A stretch of 40,772 nt of DNA from an uncultured Aureimonas sp. (GTDB lineage Bacteria > Pseudomonadota > Alphaproteobacteria > Rhizobiales > Rhizobiaceae). The stretch spans positions 1 to 40,772 of the forward strand of contig NZ_CAJYIU010000163.1 of assembly GCF_913775355.1 (NCBI RefSeq). Direction: 5' to 3'. A program made the translations under genes and the position numbers. A model generated the notes under the pieces. It saw only the letters and a program-made list of their open reading frames with translations. It was not told the origin of the DNA and ran no database searches. How positions within the stretch are numbered: position 1 is the stretch's first letter; each line of letters starts with the position of its first letter. Below, in pieces: positions 28,661 to 37,468 of the stretch.

Positions 28661-29713
28661 TCAGGGGATCAGGACGGCACGGCCGTGGATTTTCCCCGCA
28701 TTGAGGTCCTGCAGTGCCTGGTTGGCGTCGGCGAGCCGATATTCCACGGTCGCGAGATTCACGAGCCCGCGGTCGGCGAGCGCCATGAGTTCCACGAGCT
28801 CCGCCCAGGTCCCTACGAGATTGCCGATGATGCTCTTCTCGGCGATCACCAAGTCGACTGTGGGCACCACGATGTCCTCGCCGTAGCCGACGACATAATA
28901 GGAGCCTGCGCCGCGCGTCATCGCGAGGCCCTTTCTTGTGGTGCCCTTCTCGCCGACGAAGTCGATCACGGCTTCCGCGCCGTTGCCGCCCGTCAGCTGC
29001 AGCACGGCCTCGACCTCGTTGCCGTCGGCCTTCACGAGATGGTCGGCGCCCATCTTACGGGCGAGTTCCAACGAGGCGTCGGACTTGTCGACCACGACGA
29101 CATCGGCCGCGCACATCGCCTTGAGGCACTGGATGCCGATATGGCCGAGGCCGCCCGCGCCGATCACGACGCAGGTCTCGCCAGGCAGGAGGTGGCGCGT
29201 CGCCTTCTTCACTGCGCGGTAGGCCGTGAGGCCCGCGTCGGAATAGGGCGCGACATCTTTTGGAGCGAGCGTCTTCGGAAGTGGCACGATGTTGCGGTCG
29301 GACGTGCAAAGGAACTCGGCATAGCCTCCGTCGCAGTCCAGGCCCGGGAACTTGCCGGGTGCGTGCATGTCCATGCCGCGTCGACAGGCGAGGCACGTGC
29401 CGCCCGAGATCTTCGGATGGACGATTACGGGATCGCCCACCTTCACGTTCTCGACCTCCTTGCCGACCGCCTCCACCCAGCCGGCGTTCTCGTGGCCCAT
29501 GATGAAGGGCAGGAGCTGATCGGCGTTCGGATCCATGTGCGGACGCCAGACGCCCTCGATGATGTGCAGGTCGGTGCGGCATACGCCCGCCCCGCCGATG
29601 CGCACGATCACGTCGTTGGCCTTGGTGATGGTGGGGTCGGGAACGTCCTCGTAGCTCAGCCAGTTCGACGCCGTCAGATGATCGTCGTATGTCTTCAGGA
29701 CCTGCGCTTTCAT
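28661..29713 (-). CDS. Zn-dependent alcohol dehydrogenase (MDR) with reduced structural-zinc site
   Basis: GVCRTDLHIIEG, GHENAGWVEAVG, VVIGAGGLGHIGIQCLKAM; start at the CAT at 29711-29713. Confidence 0.92.
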   Translation of the reverse strand: MKAQVLKTYDDHLTASNWLSYEDVPDPTITKANDVIVRIGGAGVCRTDLHIIEGVWRPHMDPNADQLLPFIMGHENAGWVEAVGKEVENVKVGDPVIVHPKISGGTCLACRRGMDMHAPGKFPGLDCDGGYAEFLCTSDRNIVPLPKTLAPKDVAPYSDAGLTAYRAVKKATRHLLPGETCVVIGAGGLGHIGIQCLKAMCAADVVVVDKSDASLELARKMGADHLVKADGNEVEAVLQLTGGNGAEAVIDFVGEKGTTRKGLAMTRGAGSYYVVGYGEDIVVPTVDLVIAEKSIIGNLVGTWAELVELMALADRGLVNLATVEYRLADANQALQDLNAGKIHGRAVLIP

Positions 29714-29765
29714 GCCTTCTCCTCCCGTCGCGGACACCCGCTGGACCGGTGCCTGACGACCCTCC

Positions 29766-29781
29766 TGCAACCGCCGTGCCA
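29766..29781 (-). promoter_or_regulatory. Sigma-54 (-24/-12) promoter
   Basis: Minus-strand TGGCACGGCGGTTGCA matches TGGCACGNNNNTTGCW with exact GG-N10-GC spacing; 52 nt before the dehydrogenase start. Confidence 0.88.
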
Positions 29782-29840
29782 GTTCATTAACCTCCTGTGA
29801 AAGCAGGGCTTTGAGGCGTTTCCCCTCTGGAGGCCTAACG

Positions 29841-29889
29841 TCCAGTCGCTGGACGGCTCCCGCATCGATGTGTCCAGTTTCTGGTCATT
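29841..29889. promoter_or_regulatory. Two upstream activator palindromes for the sigma-54 activator
   Basis: CGTCCAG-TCG-CTGGACG (29841-29857, perfect 7-bp arms) and TGTCCAG-TTT-CTGGTCA (29873-29889, 6/7); centres 32 bp apart. Confidence 0.7.
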
Positions 29890-29947
29890 GCAGCCTGTCG
29901 CGCGCGATGTAGTCTGGTCATGGCCAATGTTGCGGGAGGGAGGAGCC

Positions 29948-31816
29948 ATGCAGCATCTGTTGTCGGGAATTGACCGTGCTCGGCTCGCCCTCGAGGCAGG
30001 TCAGCGCGTGCCGTCGGGAGCCCTATCGTCCAGCGTTTCATCGAGCTGGCAGCGATGCCGCGAAACAGGGCTTGATCCACGCTCTCGTCCACGCGGCGAA
30101 ATCATTCCCTTCGTCGAGGTTGGGCATCGGCGCGAGGCGCTAGCGACGTTACGGCGTCTGGCGCTTGCCGAGATGCAACTTCTTCATTCGCAAATCGCCG
30201 GCTCGAACTTCGTGATTGCGCTGGGCGATGGCGAAGGCGTGGTGCTCGATACGATCAGCGACCACCAGTTCGCCGAGAGCGAGGCTGGGCGCTCCATTGT
30301 GCCCGGAAGCGTCTGGCGCGAGCGCGAGCGGGGCACCAACGCTTTAGGCCTCGCCGTGATGGAGCGCCAGCCCGTCGCGGTCTACGGGCGCGAGCACTAC
30401 TTCGCCTGCCACGGGCATCTGTCCTGCATGGCGGCCCCCATCCTCGACGCGGAAGGCAATGTGCTTGGACTTCTTGATGCATCCTGCACCAACGAGGCGC
30501 GCCAGCAGCACACGCATGCCCTGGTTCGGATGGCCGCTTCGCAGATCGAGAACGGGCTCATCTATCAGCAGCGCTCGGAAAGCTTCATCTTCGCCTTCCA
30601 TCCGCGCGTCGAATATCTCGACACGCTCTCGGCCGGCTTGATCGCGTTGTCTCGGGAGGGCGCCGTCCATTCGCTGAACCGGCCCGGTACGGCCCTTCTC
30701 GCCGGACTGCCGGTCGATCAGGGCATCCATTTCGACGACCTTTTCGAGGCCGGTTTCGGCAGCGCGATGGACGGGCTGCTCAACGGCGGGGTCGTTAGGA
30801 TCCGCGACCGTGCCGGCAGTAGCGTGTTCATGGTCTGCCGCCAGATTGGACGCGCGGGGCTTGGCCGGATCGAGGCGCCGCAGAAGACCGCTGCCAATGT
30901 CACCGTTGTGGAGCGCAAGAGCCATCCGGATTTCGTGTGCGACGATCCCGAGCTTCGCGCTGCTCTGGAGGAGGTCGCCGATGCCACCTCGCTCCGGCTC
31001 CCCGTTCTCGTCACCGGCGAAACGGGAACGGGCAAGGACCGCATGGCCCGTCATGTGCATGCCGCCTCTGGACGGTCGGGCGAGTTCGTCGCCGTGAACT
31101 GCGGTGCTCTGCCGGAAAGCCTCTTCATCGCCGAACTCTTCGGCCACGAGCGCGGAGCCTTCACCGGCGCACGCGGCGAAGGCGCGCCGGGCCTCGCGCG
31201 CCAGGCACACAAGGGGACGCTGTTCCTCGACGAGGTGGCCGATATTCCGCTGGCCGCCCAGACCGCGCTCCTGCGCTTTCTCGACACGCAGGAGGTGCGG
31301 CCGGTCGGCGGACAGAAGAGCACCAAGCTCGACATCCAGATCGTCTCGGCGACGAACCGGGATCTGGAGGAGATGGTCGCGCAACGCCTGTTCCGGAGCG
31401 ATCTTCTCTACCGCTTGAACACGTTCACCATCCGTCTTCCCTCGCTCTGCGCCCGCGCCGACTTCCCCCAAATCGTGCGGCATGTGGTAGAGCGGCTGGC
31501 GCCTGGAACTGTCGTCACCGATGAGGCCGTTCGTCGGCTAGGCGCGCGCAGTTGGCCCGGCAACATGCGCGAGTTGGAAGCCGTGCTTCAGCGTGCGCTC
31601 CTGCGTCGCAAGATGCCGTTCCTCGATGAGACGGCCTTCGAACTCATGCGCGCTCCGGCCGTCGCCGACACCTGCGGAGCCTGCCGCGGGCATGCCGTGA
31701 ACGAGCCCCGCTGCTCCAGCATCCGTCTCGCCTACCGCTCGGCCGACCAAAACATCGCCCTGACAGCACGGCGCCTCGGCCTGTCAAGGACGACGGTTTA
31801 CAAGCACGTCCAGTAA
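29948..31816 (+). CDS. Sigma-54-dependent transcriptional regulator, AcoR-like (GAF, AAA+, Fis HTH)
   Basis: Walker A GETGTGKDR, sigma-54 contact loop ERGAFTGA, GTLFLDEVADIP, C-terminal NIALTARRLGLSRTTVYKHVQ. Confidence 0.95.
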   Translation: MQHLLSGIDRARLALEAGQRVPSGALSSSVSSSWQRCRETGLDPRSRPRGEIIPFVEVGHRREALATLRRLALAEMQLLHSQIAGSNFVIALGDGEGVVLDTISDHQFAESEAGRSIVPGSVWRERERGTNALGLAVMERQPVAVYGREHYFACHGHLSCMAAPILDAEGNVLGLLDASCTNEARQQHTHALVRMAASQIENGLIYQQRSESFIFAFHPRVEYLDTLSAGLIALSREGAVHSLNRPGTALLAGLPVDQGIHFDDLFEAGFGSAMDGLLNGGVVRIRDRAGSSVFMVCRQIGRAGLGRIEAPQKTAANVTVVERKSHPDFVCDDPELRAALEEVADATSLRLPVLVTGETGTGKDRMARHVHAASGRSGEFVAVNCGALPESLFIAELFGHERGAFTGARGEGAPGLARQAHKGTLFLDEVADIPLAAQTALLRFLDTQEVRPVGGQKSTKLDIQIVSATNRDLEEMVAQRLFRSDLLYRLNTFTIRLPSLCARADFPQIVRHVVERLAPGTVVTDEAVRRLGARSWPGNMRELEAVLQRALLRRKMPFLDETAFELMRAPAVADTCGACRGHAVNEPRCSSIRLAYRSADQNIALTARRLGLSRTTVYKHVQ

Positions 31817-31961
31817 GTCCGAGAGTTAAGCCCAAGCCGTGGCCGAAAAGGCATTCAGATGAAGGGCAGCTGCGACTATCGCCTCGTTCGGCGTCGGAAC
31901 GAACCTCATAGTCACGACAATGCACGATGCTTATTCTATCCTCCGTCGATGATGCAGGAGC

Positions 31962-32011
31962 AGCGGAACGGCAGCTTTGCCAAGTTTCAATCATAAAACT
32001 TCCGTTCCGCT
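31962..32011. repeat. Two-tier inverted repeat in an intergenic region
   Basis: AGCGGAACGG (31962-31971)/CCGTTCCGCT (32002-32011) plus nested AAGTTT (31982-31987)/AAACTT (31996-32001). Confidence 0.6.
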
Positions 32012-32162
32012 TTCCACCCATCTTACCTATATCGAGACCGGCGACTTCGGGCTGGAAGCGGACCGGCAGCTCTGCGATTGGTCTTTTAGAAAGCCGACAT
32101 TAGGCAAAAGCTGTCTATCGGCTCCTGCACGCTGTCTTGTGGCCAACGAAGCGACTTGACGG

Positions 32163-33053
32163 GTGATCGGCAATGCCATTTCGCTGAAATTGCCGTATGA
32201 TCAGCGGATGTCGAGCGCTTTAAGAATTGCTCAGGGGAAATTCGGCCGCGTCGCCCTGTTGGACATGGATCGTCCGCTTGTGCGGCATGCTCATCCTCAT
32301 TGCCATGTTCTTTTGAAGGTGGAGGGTGCGGATACGCAGTTCTCGGTGCGCGACGACCTCGTTCCTCTCACCGACGACAGCGCCGTCCTCGTCAATGCAT
32401 GGGAACCACATGCCTATGCGCACGACGCTCGTCGCCCGCCGACGATTATCCTCGCGCTTTATATCGAGCCCAGGTGGCTCGCCGAATTTAGACCCAACTG
32501 GACCGCAAGCGGACGCCCCGGCTTCTTCGCGCGAGCCGCAGGCGCCATCAACCCGCGCATCCGCGTCCTCGCCGACGATATGGCGCGCGCGATGGTCGCG
32601 GAGCCGGGAAACCGAAGCCTGCACGAGACATTGTTATCGGCACTGATGGTGTCGGTCATCGAGCGATTCACTCCCTGGCGCGAGACGGCCGTCTCGCTCC
32701 GGGATCTGGCAAGGGGGCCGAGCATTGACCGGAGGATCCGTTTGGTCGCGGCCCAGATCAAGTCAGACCCGGGCGCGGTCCGGCAGATCGACGATTTGAT
32801 CTCCGGCTCGGGCGTGTCACGGGCGCAGTTCTTTCGGTTGTTCGAGACGTCCTTCGGCGTTTCACCGCGCATCTATCTGAACGCCGCCCGATTGGAGCGA
32901 GCCGTACAGGCCGTTTCCGACAGCGAGGCGAACCTCTCCGCGATCTCGGAGAGTCTTGGCTTTTCCGTTCCTGCGCATTTCTCCCGCTTCTTTCACGACC
33001 ATGCTGGTTCGTCGCCCTCGGGTTTCCGCGCCGTGACGCGAATGCCCGCTTAA
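32163..33053 (+). CDS. AraC family transcriptional regulator
   Basis: Cupin-like N-terminus (HAHPHCHVLLKVEG), C-terminal double HTH ending ISESLGFSVPAHFSRFFHDHAGSSPSGFRA. GTG start at 32163, or ATG at 32208. Confidence 0.93.
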   Translation: MIGNAISLKLPYDQRMSSALRIAQGKFGRVALLDMDRPLVRHAHPHCHVLLKVEGADTQFSVRDDLVPLTDDSAVLVNAWEPHAYAHDARRPPTIILALYIEPRWLAEFRPNWTASGRPGFFARAAGAINPRIRVLADDMARAMVAEPGNRSLHETLLSALMVSVIERFTPWRETAVSLRDLARGPSIDRRIRLVAAQIKSDPGAVRQIDDLISGSGVSRAQFFRLFETSFGVSPRIYLNAARLERAVQAVSDSEANLSAISESLGFSVPAHFSRFFHDHAGSSPSGFRAVTRMPA

Positions 33054-33055
33054 TT

Positions 33056-33082
33056 GTGAGACTCCTCGGTAAGCCGTGAGAC
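33056..33082 (+). promoter_or_regulatory. Direct repeat, candidate AraC-family operator
   Basis: GTGAGAC at 33056-33062 and 33076-33082, 20-bp phase, just upstream of the Mo-hydroxylase operon. Confidence 0.5.
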
Positions 33083-33168
33083 CGGACGGGATCGTGCGTC
33101 TAGAAGGTTCTCCCTAGGCTCCTGTCCATGGCGCTCCCGACGGGTCGGCGCCTTGGGAGGATTCACAT

Positions 33169-36138
33169 ATGACCGCCATTCCGCCAACGGGCGGCTGGAC
33201 GGGGCGTTCTGTGCCGCGCGTCGAGGACGCGGCGCTGTTGACGGGCCGCGGCCGCTACATGGACGATCTGCCGATCACGCCGGGAACGCTGCACGCCGCG
33301 ATCCTTCGTTCGCCTCATGCCCATGCCAAGATCCTGAGCATCGATGCCTCCAAGGCGCTTGCTCTGCCCGGCGTTGCCGTTGTCCTGACGTCCGACGAAG
33401 TCCGACGCCTGTCGCGCGCGATGACCGTTGGCGTGAAGGCCGATGTCGAGGCCTGGCCGATTGCCGTGGACCGGGTACGCTACGTCGGCGAGCCGGTCGC
33501 CGTGATCGTCGCCGCTGATCGCTACATCGCCGAAGACGCCGCCGATCTCGTGGAGGTCGAGTACGAGGTCCTGGCCGCGGTCGTCGATCCCGGTGCGGCG
33601 GCCGAGCCGGACTCGCCAAGGCTTCATCCCTCCTTGAGCGGCAACGTCATCAACGAGCGCCTGTTTCGTTACGGCGACCCGGACGCGGCCTTCGAGAGTG
33701 CTGCCAATCGCGTGGCGGTCACCGTCCGCTATCCCCGCAATTCGGGCACGCCGATCGAGACCTATGGCGTCGTCGCGTCCTACGATCCGGGCGAGGATGC
33801 CTACGACGTTACGGCCAACTTCCAAGGTCCCTTCTCCATCCACGCCGTGATCGCGCGCGCCCTGAACGTGCCGGGCAACCGGATGCGCCTGCGCACGCCG
33901 CAAGACTCGGGCGGTTCGTTCGGCATCAAGCAGGGGGTGTTGCCCTATGTGATCCTCATTGCGCTCGCCGCTCGTTTGGCCGACCGGCCGGTGAAGTGGA
34001 TCGAGGATCGGCTCGAACACCTCTCGGCTTCCGTGTCCGCGACGAACCGGGTGACGACCCTGGAGGCCGCGGTCGAGGCGGACGGGCGGGTCGCGGCGCT
34101 GCGCTGGGACCAGCTTGAGGATTGCGGCGCCCACCTCAGGGCGCCCGAACCCGCCACCCTCTATCGCATGCACGGCAACATGACGGGCGCATACGCCATT
34201 CGCCATGTCGCAATCCGCAACCGGATCGTGCTCACCAACAAGACCCCGACCGGCCTCAACCGGGGCTTCGGCGGTCCGCAGATGTATTTCGCGCTCGAGC
34301 GCCTGATGCAGCGGATCGCGGTGGAGCTGGGGCTCGATCCGCTCGACGTCATCCGGCGCAATCTCGTGCCGGCGGGGTCCTTTCCCTATCGAACGGCGAC
34401 CGGCGCGCTCCTCGACAGCGGCGACTACCAGGCGGCCATGACCCGCGCAATCGACCAAGGCGGACTGGCGGGCCTCATCGAGACCCGCCGGGCGGCGCGC
34501 GCCGAAGGCCGGCTTTATGGAATCGGCTATACGGCCGCCGTTGAGCCGAGCGTCTCCAACATGGGCTACATCACCGCCGTGCTGTCGCCGGCCGCGCGCC
34601 GTAAGGCCGGTCCGAAGAACGGCGCGCAGGCGACCGCGACGATCGCGATCGATCCGCTCGGCGCGGTGTCCGTCAAGGTCGCCTCCGTGCCACAGGGACA
34701 GGGGCACCGCACGGTGCTCGCGCAGGTCGTCGCCGATGTCCTGGGACTGGAGCCCGGTGCCATCCGCGTTCTTGCCGATGTGGATACGGCGCGCGACGCC
34801 TGGTCCATCGCGTCCGGCAACTATTCTAGCCGCTTCGCCCCCGCCGTCGCCGGCGCGACCAAGCTCGCGGCTGACCGGGTCGCGGAGAAGCTGAAGCGCG
34901 TCGCCGCCGGGCAGCTCAACGTCGCGGCCGACGAGGTGGACCTTGAGAACGGCCGCGCCCAAGCGCGCGGCAACTCCGCGAACTCCGTATCCTTCGCGCG
35001 CGTCGCCGCCGCCGCGCACTGGGCGCCGGGAACGCTGCCCGACGACGTCGACCAGACGATCCGCGAGACGGTCTTCTGGACGCCGGAGCAACTGATCGCG
35101 CCGGATGACGAGGACGCGGTGAACTCCTCGCTCTGTCACGGCTTCATCTTCGACTTTTGCGGCGTCGAGGTGGACCGGCTCACCGGCGCGGTGCGCATCG
35201 ACAAGTACGTCACGATGCACGACTGCGGCCGGATCCTGCATCCCGGCATGGTGGCAGGTCAGGTGACGGGCGGCTTCGCCCACGCGGTCGGGGCGGCGCT
35301 GCTGGAGGAATATGCCTACGGTCCGGACGGCAGCTTCCTGTCAGGCACGTTGGCGGACTACCTCATTCCCACCGTGATGGAAGTGCCCGAGCCGGTCATC
35401 CTCCATTACGAGAGCCCGTCGCCCTTCACCCCGTTGGGGGCCAAGGGCGTCGGCGAGGGGAACTGCATGTCCACCCCCGTCTGCCTCGCCAACGCGGTAG
35501 CGGATGCCTGCGACTTCGAGGATGTGACGCTTCCGCTCGTTCCTGCGCGTGTCGCGGATCGTCTTGCCGCCAAGGAAAAGCCCTCTCGCGAGGCCCCGAC
35601 AAGAACGGCCGCGCCCGCCAAGCCCGGCGAGCGCAAGCTGACGGGGGAAGGCTCGGCACTGGTCGCGGCACCACGGCAGGCCGTCTGGGACATGCTGCTT
35701 GACCCCAAGACACTAGAGGCGGTGATCCCCGGCGCGCATGGCGTGCGCAAGGTGTCGCCCACGCGCTTCCTCGCCGATGTCACGCTTGGCGTCGGCCCGG
35801 TGAAGGGGCGCTACCGCGCCGAGATTGAACTCTCGGACTTGGCGGAGCACGAGGCCGTGACCCTGTCGGGCGGGACGGACGGGGCGCTCGGCTTCGGCAG
35901 GGGCTCGGGACGGATCACGCTGACCGAGACCGCGGCGGACCGAACCGAAGTCCATTACGCCTACGAGGCGGTGATCGGCGGCAAGGTCGCGTCCGTCGGC
36001 GGCCGCCTGCTGGACGGCGCGGCTCGAGTCGTGATCGGTCAGTTCTTCAAGTCGCTCGCTGCTCATGCGGGGGGAGGAAACGGTGCGGGGCTGGGTGTCC
36101 TGGCACGGCTCCGTCGCCTGATCGGGAGGCGCGCATGA
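33169..36138 (+). CDS. hmfA: Molybdenum hydroxylase large subunit with fused C-terminal CoxG/SRPBCC domain; candidate 2-furoyl-CoA dehydrogenase large subunit
   Basis: RSVPRVEDAALLTGRGRYMDDL, LRTPQDSGGSFGIKQG, GLNRGFGGPQMYFALERLM, PLGAKGVGEGN; C-terminal LTGEGSALVAAPRQAVWDMLLDPKTLEAVIPGAHGV is CoxG-like. Symbol inferred from operon context. Confidence 0.75.
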   Translation: MTAIPPTGGWTGRSVPRVEDAALLTGRGRYMDDLPITPGTLHAAILRSPHAHAKILSIDASKALALPGVAVVLTSDEVRRLSRAMTVGVKADVEAWPIAVDRVRYVGEPVAVIVAADRYIAEDAADLVEVEYEVLAAVVDPGAAAEPDSPRLHPSLSGNVINERLFRYGDPDAAFESAANRVAVTVRYPRNSGTPIETYGVVASYDPGEDAYDVTANFQGPFSIHAVIARALNVPGNRMRLRTPQDSGGSFGIKQGVLPYVILIALAARLADRPVKWIEDRLEHLSASVSATNRVTTLEAAVEADGRVAALRWDQLEDCGAHLRAPEPATLYRMHGNMTGAYAIRHVAIRNRIVLTNKTPTGLNRGFGGPQMYFALERLMQRIAVELGLDPLDVIRRNLVPAGSFPYRTATGALLDSGDYQAAMTRAIDQGGLAGLIETRRAARAEGRLYGIGYTAAVEPSVSNMGYITAVLSPAARRKAGPKNGAQATATIAIDPLGAVSVKVASVPQGQGHRTVLAQVVADVLGLEPGAIRVLADVDTARDAWSIASGNYSSRFAPAVAGATKLAADRVAEKLKRVAAGQLNVAADEVDLENGRAQARGNSANSVSFARVAAAAHWAPGTLPDDVDQTIRETVFWTPEQLIAPDDEDAVNSSLCHGFIFDFCGVEVDRLTGAVRIDKYVTMHDCGRILHPGMVAGQVTGGFAHAVGAALLEEYAYGPDGSFLSGTLADYLIPTVMEVPEPVILHYESPSPFTPLGAKGVGEGNCMSTPVCLANAVADACDFEDVTLPLVPARVADRLAAKEKPSREAPTRTAAPAKPGERKLTGEGSALVAAPRQAVWDMLLDPKTLEAVIPGAHGVRKVSPTRFLADVTLGVGPVKGRYRAEIELSDLAEHEAVTLSGGTDGALGFGRGSGRITLTETAADRTEVHYAYEAVIGGKVASVGGRLLDGAARVVIGQFFKSLAAHAGGGNGAGLGVLARLRRLIGRRA

Positions 36139-36962
36139 AGCCCGCACCATTCGACTTCGTTCGAGCCGCTACCTTGGCCGAGGCGCTGGATGCCTTGGCG
36201 CAGGCGGGCGAGGACGGGCGGGTTCTCGCTGGCGGCCAGAGTTTCGTTCCCATGCTGAACATGCGTCTGGCGCGGCCCAGCGTGCTCATCGACATCATGG
36301 GCGTTGCGGATTTGCGCGGTCTCGACGTCGCGAAAGGCGCGCTACGCATCGGTGCTGGCGTCAGGCAAGTCGAACTGGCGCGCTGGCCCGATCTAACCAC
36401 CCGGCTCCCGCTACTGGCCGCCGCCGTTCCTTACATCGGGCATGTCCAGACCCGGTCGCGCGGAACGGTGTGCGGATCACTCGCCCATGCCGATCCGAGC
36501 GCCGAGCTTCCCCTCGCGCTGATCGCGCTGGAGGGTGATATCCACCTGCGCACGAAGAAGGCGCGCAGGACCATCGCCGCGCGGGACTTCTTTCTTGGAA
36601 TGATGGCGACTGCCCTTCAGCCCGGCGAGATGATCGAGGCGGTGTCGTTTCCGCTACGGCGCGCGGGCCAGGGATTCGGCTTCCGAGAAGTGGCCCGGCG
36701 GCACGGCGACTACGCCGTGGTCGCTTGCGCGGCAGTGGCCGGACCGCAGGGCATTCGGCTGGCTGTGGGCGGGGTCGGCGACGTGCCGACGCTGCGGGAG
36801 CTTCCCGATCCCGCGAGCGGCGATCTCGACGAGGCCCTCAACGACTTCGCTTGGTCGCTCGACGCGCGCGAGGACCTCCATGCCACTCCGAGATACCGGC
36901 GCGAACTCGTGCGCCGCCTCGGCCGCGATGCCATCGAGGAGGCGCTGAGATGCCGAAGCTGA
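36135..36962 (+). CDS. hmfB: FAD-binding molybdopterin dehydrogenase (CoxM-like); candidate 2-furoyl-CoA dehydrogenase FAD subunit
   Basis: MKPAPFDFVRAATLAEALDALAQAGEDGRVLAGGQSFVPMLNMRLARPSVLIDI; SRGTVCGSLAHADPSAELP; ATGA overlap. Confidence 0.75.
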   Translation: MKPAPFDFVRAATLAEALDALAQAGEDGRVLAGGQSFVPMLNMRLARPSVLIDIMGVADLRGLDVAKGALRIGAGVRQVELARWPDLTTRLPLLAAAVPYIGHVQTRSRGTVCGSLAHADPSAELPLALIALEGDIHLRTKKARRTIAARDFFLGMMATALQPGEMIEAVSFPLRRAGQGFGFREVARRHGDYAVVACAAVAGPQGIRLAVGGVGDVPTLRELPDPASGDLDEALNDFAWSLDAREDLHATPRYRRELVRRLGRDAIEEALRCRS

Positions 36963-37468
36963 CGAAAGCCGAACGCCATCCCGTCCGTTTCACCCTCAAC
37001 GGACGCCCCGTCGAGACCTGGGCGGAGCCCCGCACCCTCTTGACGGACGTTCTACGCCACGGGCTCGGATCCACCGGCACCCATGTCGGCTGCGAGCACG
37101 GCGTCTGCGGTGCCTGCACAGTCGAGATCGACGGCGAGCCGGCCCGCGCGTGCCTGGTTTTGGCGGGTCAGGTCGACGGTCAGGCGGTCCGCACGGTCGA
37201 AGGGCTGGAGCCCGAGGCTGGACGCCTCTCAGTGCTCCAGGAGGCGTTTCGCCGGCATCACGGGCTGCAATGCGGGTTCTGCACGCCCGGCATTCTCATC
37301 ACCCTCGATTGCCTGTTCCGCGCTCGACCGGACGCGGACGAGGCGGAGATCCGCGATCACCTGTCAGGGCATCTCTGCCGCTGCACCGGCTACGCGCCCA
37401 TCATGCGGGCGGCGCTGGATGCCCGAGACAGACTCAACCAAGCACGACGGGAGGAAACGCATGCTTGA
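36950..37468 (+). CDS. hmfC: 2Fe-2S subunit (CoxS-like); candidate 2-furoyl-CoA dehydrogenase small subunit
   Basis: GCEHGVCGACTVEIDGEPARAC ... QCGFCTPGILIT ... GHLCRCTGYAPI. Confidence 0.75.
   Translation: MPKLTKAERHPVRFTLNGRPVETWAEPRTLLTDVLRHGLGSTGTHVGCEHGVCGACTVEIDGEPARACLVLAGQVDGQAVRTVEGLEPEAGRLSVLQEAFRRHHGLQCGFCTPGILITLDCLFRARPDADEAEIRDHLSGHLCRCTGYAPIMRAALDARDRLNQARREETHA

Noticed and set aside
33163-35283. 706-aa minus-strand ORF antisense to the Mo-hydroxylase large subunit
   Set aside because: Same shadow-ORF pattern; the plus-strand frame has clear family motifs.
33169-37468. Aerobic CO dehydrogenase (coxLMS) interpretation
   Set aside because: The active-site loop reads GLNRGFGGPQ instead of AYxCSFR, and the operon includes an acyl-CoA ligase and crotonase, favouring a CoA-ester hydroxylase.
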